Origin: an uncultured Alphaproteobacteria bacterium
Lineage (GTDB): Bacteria > Pseudomonadota > Alphaproteobacteria > Rickettsiales > UBA1997
DNA: 25,374 nt
Direction: 5' to 3'
NCBI GenBank assembly: GCA_949298005.1
Contig: CASFUN010000041.1
Span: forward strand, 1-25,374
Positions 17,729-24,590 of this stretch are shown here, piece by piece. Both the position numbers and the translations under genes were made by a program. The notes beneath the pieces are model-generated. The model was not told where the DNA came from and made no database searches. It worked only from the letters and a program-made list of their open reading frames with translations. How positions within the stretch are numbered: the stretch's first letter is position 1; each line of letters begins with the position of its first letter.

Positions 17729-17751
17729 TCGAATTAATACAATTAGAGCTA

Positions 17752-17780
17752 AATTTAACTAATATTAAATTAATTTGCAA
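17752..17780 (-). promoter_or_regulatory. Putative promoter of the tRNA-Gly-tuf-tRNA-Trp-secE operon
   Basis: On the minus strand TTGCAA (17780-17775) and TAAATT (17757-17752) are 17 bp apart, giving a start near 17745 and about 57 nt of leader before tRNA-Gly. The surrounding 17689-17893 stretch is extremely AT-rich and non-coding. It separates this operon from secB on the other strand and must also hold the secB promoter, so other positions are possible. Confidence 0.35.
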
Positions 17781-17893
17781 GAAAAGTTTTGATTTAATTA
17801 ACAAATAAATAAAAAAATATTAAAATAAACTAATCATTGAATTTAAATCAAAATAAAATATGTTTTAATTATTGTTAATTAAGTATATAATAT

Positions 17894-18343
17894 ATGATTA
17901 GTAAAAGAACAGGAGCAGAAATAATATTAAATAGGCAATATATTAAAGATTTGTCATTTGAAAATCCAAAAGCACCAGAAATATACACATACAAGGATGT
18001 ACAGCCAAAACTGGATGTATCAATAGATATAAACGCAACAAAACTACAAAATGAAATATTTGAAGTAGAAAATGTAATAAATGTTACAGCAAAAAAAGAT
18101 GATGAAACATTATTTATTGTAGAACTAGTTTATGCTGGTATTTTTACCATCAAAAATGCTAGTGAAGAACTTATACAAGAAAGCTTGTTTATAGATTGTC
18201 CTACAATGATTTTTCCATTTGAAAGAAGAATAATAACAGATATTTCAAGAGATGCTGATTTACCTCCATTATTGCTAGATATTATAGATTTCGAACAAAT
18301 GTATGAATCCAAAAAACATATGTTAACTAATGATAAGAAATAA
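17894..18343 (+). CDS. secB: Protein-export chaperone SecB
   Basis: Cytosolic tetrameric chaperone that keeps preproteins unfolded and hands them to SecA. The protein has 149 aa. Clear family segments are NRQYIKDLSFENPKAP (13-28), the LVYAGIFTI strand (~80-88), DCPTMIFPFERRIITDISRDAD and LPPLLLDIIDFEQMY. Its presence fits a diderm proteobacterium exporting periplasmic or outer-membrane proteins. The ATG at 17894 has no Shine-Dalgarno sequence; TATAAT sits only 3 nt before it (17886-17891), and AGGAG lies inside codons 6-8. The exact start is therefore less sure than the gene. An unrecognised gene follows 12 bp downstream, then holB, probably in one operon. It diverges from the tuf operon. Confidence 0.96.
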   Translation: MISKRTGAEIILNRQYIKDLSFENPKAPEIYTYKDVQPKLDVSIDINATKLQNEIFEVENVINVTAKKDDETLFIVELVYAGIFTIKNASEELIQESLFIDCPTMIFPFERRIITDISRDADLPPLLLDIIDFEQMYESKKHMLTNDKK

Positions 18344-18355
18344 AATTACACCAAA

Positions 18356-19147
18356 ATGATAAACAAAAAAAATATAAAAAACTTAATTTTGTCTGGAATA
18401 AAAAAAGAGTTAGTACTCTTTGAGGATACGGCGAATATTGAAAATATAGAGACTGAATTCAGTAACGAATATAGATTTTTCACAACAGAAGCTAAAGAAT
18501 TTATAGAAAATAACTTTCTAGATTATAATAAAAAAAACAAGAAATTGTTAAACGAAGAAATTATAAGCCTAAAAAGCTTTGATTTTTATGGTGGAAAAAT
18601 ATTCATAAACTATGAAAGTAGTGATATAAAAACATATTTAGCCACAAAAAATGATAACTATGTTAAATATATTGAATCAGATAATTTTTTTACAATACCA
18701 ATAGTTATAAGTAATATTACGATCACAAACGATAATAAAATTGTTTTTTTAGAAAAAGAAAACTATGATTTGACTAGTGACTATGTAAAGAATTGTGATA
18801 TTGTTTCTGAGAAGATAGATTTTTTAAAATGCTTTGAGAGACAAATACAGAATGTAGTTAAAAAGTCAGTTGAAATCGAAAATTCAAAATTAATCGGCAT
18901 ATATCAGTCAGATAAATGTGTATTAGTATTTAGTCATAATATTAAAATAGAGAGTAATTATATAGAAGAAGTACAAAACAAAAAAGATACAAACAATTCT
19001 GCGAAGTTACTCTTCTTAACGAATAAAGAAGATATTATAGGAAATAATATAAAAAATGAGAATTTTTCAAATGGATCAAGAATAGCTTTGAAATTTCATT
19101 TGAAAGAAAATTTTTTCAATTATAATTATATAAATACAAAAATATAA
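18356..19147 (+). CDS. Unrecognised 263-aa protein, possibly an eroded Nudix fold
   Basis: I do not recognise this protein with confidence. It has no signal peptide or membrane segment and is rich in Asn, Lys, Ile and Glu, like the proteome around it. Residues 1-75 are mostly charged and helical. Residues ~76-107 hold DFYGGKIFINY and repeated Tyr/Lys. From 113 a strand-like IPIVISNITITNDNKIVFLEKE resembles the opening strand of Nudix hydrolases. FERQIQNVVKKSVEI (160-174) followed by LIGIYQSDKCVLVFS (179-193) has the spacing of the REUxEExGU box and the next strand. If so, the catalytic Glu residues are gone: only Arg162 remains, followed by Gln, and the Glu pair is Asn-Val. It lies 12 bp after secB and 3 bp before holB, so it is co-transcribed with both. 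The C-terminus (LKFHLKENFFNYNYI) is aromatic. Confidence 0.6.
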   Translation: MINKKNIKNLILSGIKKELVLFEDTANIENIETEFSNEYRFFTTEAKEFIENNFLDYNKKNKKLLNEEIISLKSFDFYGGKIFINYESSDIKTYLATKNDNYVKYIESDNFFTIPIVISNITITNDNKIVFLEKENYDLTSDYVKNCDIVSEKIDFLKCFERQIQNVVKKSVEIENSKLIGIYQSDKCVLVFSHNIKIESNYIEEVQNKKDTNNSAKLLFLTNKEDIIGNNIKNENFSNGSRIALKFHLKENFFNYNYINTKI

Positions 19148-19150
19148 TTT

Positions 19151-20170
19151 ATGAAAAAAATATATGGATTTGACAATCTCAAGCAACAATTTATAGATAA
19201 CTTCGTTAGTAACAGATTGCATCACTGCAATATGATTGCTGGGATCCGTGGGGTTGGTAAAATGCAATTTATACTAGATTTAGCATCTATAATTTTAAGC
19301 CAAAAAGAAGATAAATTCAGTATTAATGAAAATGAAATAGAATTGACTAAAAAATTAATAGAAAGTGGTGGCCATACTGATTTAACAATATTGGATATAA
19401 ATACTATTGATGATTCAGGCAAAGAAAATTTGTCAAAGAAAGCTGAAATAAATGTAAAACAAGTTAGAAAAACTATAGATGAAATAAAATTGACACCGTC
19501 AATATCAAAAAATAAAGTTCTAATAATAGATTCTATAGACAATGTTAATATAAACGGACAAAATGCTTTATTAAAGACACTAGAAGAACCTACTAAAAAC
19601 ACATATATATTTTTAGTATGTCATAATTTGAATAAAGTTATAAATACAATTTTATCAAGAAGTAATATTACTTTTGCACCAGATTTAACAATTGAGGATT
19701 GGGGACAAACTATATCAGATATATTAGAAAGTGAAGATATTGATTTTGATTATGATATACAAACTTTATACGATATTTCTGATCATTCTATTGGAAAAGC
19801 TCTAGAAATGATAAACTGTAAAGCATTAAATCTTTATGAAAATATGATTGATATAGTCTGCAATAATCTCGACTTAAATAAATTTCAAAAGATTTTTGAC
19901 TATTCTGGTTCAAATGAAATGTTTTGTATATTTTCGACTATCATCAGTAAGCTATTTGAAAATATAATAAAATTTTACAGAACAAATAACGAGAATATTT
20001 TTACAAAAAATACTATTATAATACAGGAATTCCTCAAAAAAAATAGTATAGATAATATAATAAATAGATACGAAAACATAAAAAAAGCTATAAATGAAAC
20101 AAACATTTATAGCTTAGATAAAAAACAAACTATTAATGTTATATTAACAAATTACAACAACATTATATAG
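19151..20170 (+). CDS. holB: DNA polymerase III subunit delta' (clamp loader)
   Basis: Stator subunit of the clamp loader that places the beta sliding clamp on DNA. The protein has 339 aa. The N-terminal AAA+ domain has a P-loop-like GIRGVGKM (31-38), a Walker B-like VLIIDSIDNVN (123-133), and the diagnostic NALLKTLEEPTKNTYIFLV (138-156). The ILSRSNITF stretch (168-176) is where most homologues have SRC, so the Cys is replaced by Ser. The remaining ~160 residues are helical and poorly conserved, as usual for the C-terminal domain. The start follows the previous gene by 3 bp with no obvious Shine-Dalgarno sequence. The 3' end overlaps hpf, on the opposite strand, by 8 bp (20163-20170). In many alphaproteobacteria holB is next to tmk; here they are about 3.7 kb apart. 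Confidence 0.92.
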   Translation: MKKIYGFDNLKQQFIDNFVSNRLHHCNMIAGIRGVGKMQFILDLASIILSQKEDKFSINENEIELTKKLIESGGHTDLTILDINTIDDSGKENLSKKAEINVKQVRKTIDEIKLTPSISKNKVLIIDSIDNVNINGQNALLKTLEEPTKNTYIFLVCHNLNKVINTILSRSNITFAPDLTIEDWGQTISDILESEDIDFDYDIQTLYDISDHSIGKALEMINCKALNLYENMIDIVCNNLDLNKFQKIFDYSGSNEMFCIFSTIISKLFENIIKFYRTNNENIFTKNTIIIQEFLKKNSIDNIINRYENIKKAINETNIYSLDKKQTINVILTNYNNII

Positions 20171-20795
20171 TTTTTGGATTGATCCATGAAATTGTATTAT
20201 CAGACTTTTTATAGATAACATTTATAAGTCCATTATCTTTATTAACAAACATATATGCAGGTAAGTTTAAAAGATCCATTTTCATTAGGGCTTCCTCTAT
20301 ATTAGCCTCTTCAATTTCTGTTTCTTTTTCTTCTATAACAGTAAATAGAGATGCATTATCATCAACTATTAGATGTTCACCCTGCTCTTTTTCATCAATT
20401 ATTTTATCTTCTTCTAATTCATTTTCTTTTAATATCCATCTGTCGGCCATTATATATGGTATTTCACTATTTTTGGCTTTTGAATTTGATATTTTCTTTC
20501 TATAGTTTAAAAGTTTAGACTTATATTTTCTTAACTGTTTCAACATTTTTATTAGTGATAAATCAAATGAGTGATATATATCTTCCGAAGCAGCACTGGA
20601 TTTAACAATTATACCTTTTTTATTTCCATCAGTCGCTACTATATTTGTTTTATATCTACTACCATCCTTTGAAAAAAAGACATTAACTTCTATTATATTG
20701 TCTAAATACTTTGATATTTCCTCACTGGTTTTTCTTTCGACATAATTAGGTAAACTCATACCTAAAGAAAAATTATTATTGATTTTTACTTTCAT
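20163..20795 (-). CDS. hpf: Ribosome hibernation promoting factor, long form
   Basis: This protein binds the 30S mRNA/tRNA channel in resting cells and, in its long form, joins ribosomes into inactive 100S dimers. It has 210 aa in two parts. The N-terminal S30AE domain (1-100) ends with the typical ASEDIYHSFDLSLIKMLKQL (69-88) and RKYKSKL helix. An acidic linker (~120-165) follows. The C-terminal dimerisation domain (~166-208) has LMKMDLLNLPAYMFVNKDNG, then LINVIYKKSDNTISWINP. The two-domain form is common in alphaproteobacteria. The gene has a promoter-like sequence at 20827-20854 and diverges from parA. Its stop codon lies inside the end of holB. There is no clear Shine-Dalgarno sequence before the ATG at 20795. 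Confidence 0.93.
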   Translation of the reverse strand: MKVKINNNFSLGMSLPNYVERKTSEEISKYLDNIIEVNVFFSKDGSRYKTNIVATDGNKKGIIVKSSAASEDIYHSFDLSLIKMLKQLRKYKSKLLNYRKKISNSKAKNSEIPYIMADRWILKENELEEDKIIDEKEQGEHLIVDDNASLFTVIEEKETEIEEANIEEALMKMDLLNLPAYMFVNKDNGLINVIYKKSDNTISWINPKTI

Positions 20796-20826
20796 ATAAA
20801 AGTATATTTATTTAATAATATTAATG

Positions 20827-20854
20827 AATATAGTATAATTTTAAATTAAGTCAA
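20827..20854 (-). promoter_or_regulatory. Putative hpf promoter
   Basis: On the minus strand TTGACT (20854-20849) and TATATT (20832-20827) are 16 bp apart. A start near 20820 would leave ~25 nt before the hpf ATG. This is among the better -35 matches in the window. Confidence 0.45.
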
Positions 20855-20866
20855 TTACTTTTACTA

Positions 20867-20894
20867 TTGAAACTATTAATTTTTAAGATAATAT
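20867..20894 (+). promoter_or_regulatory. Putative parA operon promoter
   Basis: TTGAAA (20867-20872) and TAATAT (20889-20894) are 16 bp apart. Transcription would start near 20901, placing the parS-like palindrome at about +4 to +19 of the transcript. ParB bound there would be well placed to repress its own operon. Confidence 0.4.
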
Positions 20895-20903
20895 TCTATC
20901 AAA

Positions 20904-20919
20904 TGTTTCATGTGAAACA
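20904..20919. promoter_or_regulatory. parS: parS centromere-like site
   Basis: The 16-bp sequence TGTTTCATGTGAAACA differs from the consensus parS TGTTTCACGTGAAACA at one central base. The arms TGTTTCA/TGAAACA are perfect. It ends 2 bp before the parA start codon and occupies the place of a Shine-Dalgarno sequence. ParB, encoded by the second gene downstream, is the expected binder; parS sites near parAB mark the origin-proximal region in most bacteria. Confidence 0.9.
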
Positions 20920-20921
20920 AA

Positions 20922-21698
20922 ATGAATAACGAGAGTAAAATAATATCAATTGTAAATCAGAAAGGTGGGGTAGGGAAGACCACAACTGTATTAAACATAG
21001 CAGCAGCTTTAGCAGTTTTAGGTAACAAAACGTTAGTTATAGATTTTGACCCACAGGGAAATTTAAGCTCTGGCTTAGGTATAGATGATCGTAGTGAAAC
21101 AATATATAATGTATTATGTACTAGAATAAGTATATCTAAAGCTATTAGAAAAACTAAAATAGAAAATTTAGATATAATACCTACTGATATGAACTTAGCT
21201 GCTTTTGAAATAGAAATAATAGATAAAAATAATAGAGAATATATTTTAGATAAAAAGTTAAACGAAATAAAAAATAAATATGATTTTATTATAATAGATT
21301 GTCCACCATCATTAGGGCTCTTAACTGTAAATTCATTAACAGCATCAAATTCAATAATAATACCATTACAATGCGAGTTTTTTGCTTTGGAAGGCTTAAG
21401 CCATTTATTAGAAACCTCAGAAAGAATAAAATCCAATTTCAATAGTAAACTACACATAGATGGTATTTTACTAACTATGTATGATAAAAGAAATAAACTA
21501 ACAGAACAAATAGAAAGAGACGTAAGGAACTACTTGGGAGAGTTAGTTTATGAAAATGTAATTCCAAGAAATGTTAAACTTGCTGAGTCAACATCCTTTG
21601 GAATGCCAGCTATAATTTATGATATGAACTGTAGTGGTTCTATCGCTTATATTAACTTTGTAAAAGAACTTGTAAAAAGAAATGTCAGAAGCAAATAA
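20922..21698 (+). CDS. parA: Chromosome partitioning ATPase ParA (Soj)
   Basis: This Walker ATPase binds non-specific DNA as an ATP dimer and drives ParB-parS complexes apart. The protein has 258 aa, chromosomal Soj length without the N-terminal HTH of plasmid ParA. The deviant Walker A is KGGVGKTT (14-21), followed by DFDPQGNLSSGLG (the A' region), IIDCPPSLGLLTVNSL (Walker B) and IPLQCEFFALEGLSHLLET. The ATG at 20922 follows the parS palindrome by 2 bp, and no Shine-Dalgarno sequence is visible. The 3' end overlaps parB by 17 bp. rsmG, the usual upstream neighbour in many bacteria, is absent here; hpf is divergent instead. Confidence 0.97.
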   Translation: MNNESKIISIVNQKGGVGKTTTVLNIAAALAVLGNKTLVIDFDPQGNLSSGLGIDDRSETIYNVLCTRISISKAIRKTKIENLDIIPTDMNLAAFEIEIIDKNNREYILDKKLNEIKNKYDFIIIDCPPSLGLLTVNSLTASNSIIIPLQCEFFALEGLSHLLETSERIKSNFNSKLHIDGILLTMYDKRNKLTEQIERDVRNYLGELVYENVIPRNVKLAESTSFGMPAIIYDMNCSGSIAYINFVKELVKRNVRSK

Positions 21699-22530
21699 AA
21701 AATTTGGTAAAGGTCTATCATCTTTATTAGGTAATAAAAATTTGTCTATACTAGAAACAAAAAATGAAATAGATATAAATTCTATTATTGTCAATAAAAA
21801 TCAACCGAGAAAAAATTTTGATAATGAAACATTAGAAGAATTGGTACAATCAATTAAAAAATTTGGAATATTACAGCCAATTATTGTTAGAAAAATAGAC
21901 GATAAGTATGAGATAGTGGCTGGAGAAAGACGTTTTAGATCAGCTCTGTTGGCAGGTTTAAAAAAAGTACCCGTAATAATCAAAAGTCTAGAAGACAAAG
22001 AGGCTTTTAGCCTTAGTATAATAGAAAATATACAGAGAGAAAATCTAAATCCAATAGAAGAGGCTAGTGCTTACCATGAACTTGTTGAAAAGTATAATTA
22101 TAAACAACAAGAAATATCTGAGATAATAGGAAAAAGTAGAAGTCATATAGCAAATTTAATGAGGTTATTGTCACTTCCAAAAAAAGTAAAAAGTTATCTC
22201 ATAGAAGGGAAAATAGAAATGGGACATGCAAGGGCTTTAGTGAACTACAAAAATGCAGAAGATATCATAGACTATGTGGTTGATAACAAATTAACAGTGA
22301 GGGAAGTTGAGACATTAATTAAAGAAAATAAAATACCAACTATTAAAAATAAATGTAACGAAAATAAAAATATTCCCAATAGAATTACAAATAAAATTAA
22401 TGATTTTTCTGAAATGATTGGCTTTGTCTGCAAAACAACATATAATGAAAAAAATGGTTCAAGCAGTATAACAATAAAATTTAAAACTGAGGACGAACTT
22501 CTAGAATTTATTAACAAATTTAGTAACTAA
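21682..22530 (+). CDS. parB: Chromosome partitioning protein ParB (Spo0J)
   Basis: This CTP-dependent DNA clamp loads at parS and spreads to form the partition complex. The protein has 282 aa. The N-terminal KKFGKGLSSLLG (6-17) is the ParA-stimulating tail. The CTP-binding domain has NQPRKNF (40-46), GERRFRSA (81-88) and ENIQRENLNPIEEA (115-128). The parS-reading HTH spans about 141-163 (QQEISEIIGKSRSHIANLMR), followed by GHARAL (181-186). The C-terminal dimerisation domain follows a Lys/Asn-rich linker (~210-235). The start is inside parA, with AAAGAA just before the ATG. The stop shares one base with the next start (TAATG), so parA, parB and the MurD-like gene are coupled. Confidence 0.97.
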   Translation: MSEANKKFGKGLSSLLGNKNLSILETKNEIDINSIIVNKNQPRKNFDNETLEELVQSIKKFGILQPIIVRKIDDKYEIVAGERRFRSALLAGLKKVPVIIKSLEDKEAFSLSIIENIQRENLNPIEEASAYHELVEKYNYKQQEISEIIGKSRSHIANLMRLLSLPKKVKSYLIEGKIEMGHARALVNYKNAEDIIDYVVDNKLTVREVETLIKENKIPTIKNKCNENKNIPNRITNKINDFSEMIGFVCKTTYNEKNGSSSITIKFKTEDELLEFINKFSN

Positions 22531-23900
22531 TGCTAGTTAACGATATAAAAGATGGAAATAAAAAAATACTCATTATTGGTATCAATAGTTTAAGTGTTTC
22601 TTTAAGTAAAATATTGGTAAATTATAATAATATCGTGACTTTTTTTGAAAAAAATAACATATTATCAATGATTTACAAACAAACAATTGATAAAACATTG
22701 GATATAGTGAATTCCTTAGAATGTGACTTTAATAGCTTTGATTACATAATCGTTGGTAAAAAATTAAATTCAGGAGACTTTGAAACAGATAATTTGATGA
22801 AAATCATAAACAAATTATCAGATAAAGTCTATATAATTTCGGAAATTATACATATTTTATATCCAGATAAATATTTTATTCATATTATCGACGAAACCCA
22901 TCGAGATTTAGTATACTCAGAATTGGATTATATTTATAAAGAAAATTCAGTAAACACTATAAGATTGCCTTTTTTTGACAATGAAGATGAAGAACAATTG
23001 AAAAATATAGATATTTCAGATATAGATATATTCATAGTTGGTGATTGTAATAAAGAATTTCTAAAAGATTTAAATTTTAATATAATAGGTTTTTTTGATC
23101 TTAAAGATAAATATATTGATGATTATACTAAAAATTTATTTTTAAAACAGAGTCAAACTTCAAAATCTTTTATAAATACAGACAACGAATATTTAAAGGA
23201 ATTTCATAAAAATATTCAGGAGAACAGTAAATTATCTTCTAAAATAATATCAATATCAACAAAAAAACTAATAGAAAATGGTTATTCATATATAAACGAT
23301 ACGATATATTGTTATATTGATAACAATGATTCTTACGATCTAGTAGAAAATGACTATATAGTAAGTAATATTAGCAAAGTTAGCACATTAGCTTCTTTCG
23401 CAATCGCTACCAACACAGGTCAAACAATAGATACCACAGTGGAATGTTTAAAAAATTTCCGTGGCACTACAAATATTATAGAATATATTAATAAGGTTAA
23501 TAATATAAGATTCATAAATAACATATGGGCAACAACCAATGATATACTGATATCACCTTTTGAAACATATAATAACATATATGTTATTTTCGTAACAAAT
23601 GGTAAACAGAGTAATTTTTTCAGAATTAAAAATTACACAAAAAACATGAAAAAAATATTTTTGGTTGATATGTTTGACTGTATTAATTTAAGTGATAATG
23701 AAAAAAAAATAGATATAAGAAAATATAAAAATATAGATGAAGCATTTAAAGAAGTTATTGCGAATATAAAGGATGATATTAACAATCACGAACCTGAAGA
23801 AGTAACAGTTTTACTGAGCCCGATCATTGACGATAAGATGAACTCAGTTTATTATAAAGATTATGGAATTAAATTTAAACAACTAATAGAAGGTTTATAA
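22530..23900 (+). CDS. MurD-like protein lacking catalytic residues (probable pseudoenzyme)
   Basis: The 456-aa length and segment order match UDP-MurNAc-L-Ala--D-Glu ligase (MurD), a cytosolic peptidoglycan-precursor enzyme. KILIIGINSLSVSLSKILV (12-30) matches the N-terminal UDP-binding strand and FDYIIVGKKLNSG (70-82) the 'aD.IV.SPG' strand. YFIHIIDETHRDLVYSEL (115-132) falls where the ATP loop ITGxNGKST lies. FRGTTNIIEYI (310-320) matches F.GLPHR.E.V, NNIRFINNIWATTND (324-338) matches GV.WINDSKATN, and VTVLLSPIIDD (425-435) plus YGIKFKQLIEGL match the C-terminal VLLSPACAS...RG..F. The P-loop Lys is Asp126, the DHxDRH and carbamylated-Lys positions are lost (region 190-206), and the Lys of SKAT is Trp333. 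The open frame is intact, so it is maintained, perhaps with a regulatory or structural role. It is coupled to parB (1-bp overlap) and to tmk (1-bp gap). Confidence 0.78.
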   Translation: MLVNDIKDGNKKILIIGINSLSVSLSKILVNYNNIVTFFEKNNILSMIYKQTIDKTLDIVNSLECDFNSFDYIIVGKKLNSGDFETDNLMKIINKLSDKVYIISEIIHILYPDKYFIHIIDETHRDLVYSELDYIYKENSVNTIRLPFFDNEDEEQLKNIDISDIDIFIVGDCNKEFLKDLNFNIIGFFDLKDKYIDDYTKNLFLKQSQTSKSFINTDNEYLKEFHKNIQENSKLSSKIISISTKKLIENGYSYINDTIYCYIDNNDSYDLVENDYIVSNISKVSTLASFAIATNTGQTIDTTVECLKNFRGTTNIIEYINKVNNIRFINNIWATTNDILISPFETYNNIYVIFVTNGKQSNFFRIKNYTKNMKKIFLVDMFDCINLSDNEKKIDIRKYKNIDEAFKEVIANIKDDINNHEPEEVTVLLSPIIDDKMNSVYYKDYGIKFKQLIEGL

Positions 23901-23901
23901 T

Positions 23902-24540
23902 ATGGAAAAATTGAAAGGTAAATTTATAACTTTTGAAGGAGGGGAGGGTGTAGGGAAAAGCACGCAATCTAAACTCTTTGTTGAGAAATTGAATGAAAAT
24001 GGCATAAAAACTGTTTGGACTAGAGAACCAGGCGGTTGTGAAGATGCAGAAGAAATAAGAAAATTAATTATAAGTGGAAGTACTGGTAGATGGGATGGAA
24101 TTACAGAACTATTGTTAATATATGCTGCTAGACGTGTTCATACAGAGAAAAAAATAAAACCATTATTGAAAGAAGGTGTTACAGTCGTTTCAGATAGATA
24201 TTTTGATTCGAGTCTCGCTTATCAAGGTTTTGGACATAAATTACCCATAGAAAATGTAGAAACCATCAGGAAAATAGTGTTAGGAGACTTTAAACCTGAC
24301 TTAACTATATTTTTAGATATGGATACTGAAGAAGCATTAAAAAGAACTGACAAAAGAGGTGATAAAAATAGGTTCGAAGATATGAATCTCGAATTTCACA
24401 AAAGAGTTAAAAATGGTTTTAACTATATAATGACTCATGAAAAAGATAGATTTATTCATATTGACGTTTCTAAAATAGGAACAGAGGAACTAACTAATAT
24501 AATAATCAAACAATCTACCAATTTTCTCTCAAAAATTTAA
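23902..24540 (+). CDS. tmk: Thymidylate kinase
   Basis: This enzyme phosphorylates dTMP to dTDP with ATP, an essential step towards dTTP for DNA synthesis. The protein has 212 aa, a normal length. The P-loop FEGGEGVGKSTQ is at 11-22 and TREPGG, contacting dTMP, at 40-45. The DRYFDSSLAYQG motif is at 98-109. The LID region carries KRTDKRGDKNRFED (~167-180). The start is one base after the preceding stop, and GAAGG about 8 nt upstream of the ATG, inside the end of the MurD-like gene, is a good Shine-Dalgarno sequence. It is the last gene of the parA operon and is followed by a hairpin terminator shared with convergent fabI. Confidence 0.97.
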   Translation: MEKLKGKFITFEGGEGVGKSTQSKLFVEKLNENGIKTVWTREPGGCEDAEEIRKLIISGSTGRWDGITELLLIYAARRVHTEKKIKPLLKEGVTVVSDRYFDSSLAYQGFGHKLPIENVETIRKIVLGDFKPDLTIFLDMDTEEALKRTDKRGDKNRFEDMNLEFHKRVKNGFNYIMTHEKDRFIHIDVSKIGTEELTNIIIKQSTNFLSKI

Positions 24541-24549
24541 AAAATCAGA

Positions 24550-24575
24550 AGAAAACTTAAATATATGAGTTTTCT
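24550..24575. terminator. Bidirectional terminator between tmk and fabI
   Basis: AGAAAACT (24550-24557) and AGTTTTCT (24568-24575) form a perfect 8-bp stem with a 10-nt loop. On the plus strand ATTTTTAA follows; on the minus strand TCTGATTTTTT follows. It lies in the 50-bp gap between convergent genes, so it can serve both. Confidence 0.7.
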
Positions 24576-24590
24576 ATTTTTAAAAACCTA

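Noticed and set aside
17721..17737. GTTCGAAT resembling a tRNA T-loop on the plus strand
   Set aside because: The flanking 5-mers do not pair as a T stem, and no acceptor, D or anticodon arm is present.
20957..21457. 166-codon open frame antisense to parA
   Set aside because: It lies fully within parA, whose conserved motifs are intact, and it has no family features.
22272..22517. Hydrophobic 81-codon frame antisense to parB, looking like a small membrane protein
   Set aside because: Antisense to Lys/Asn-rich coding sequence gives Phe/Leu/Ile-rich frames routinely; no start signal is seen.
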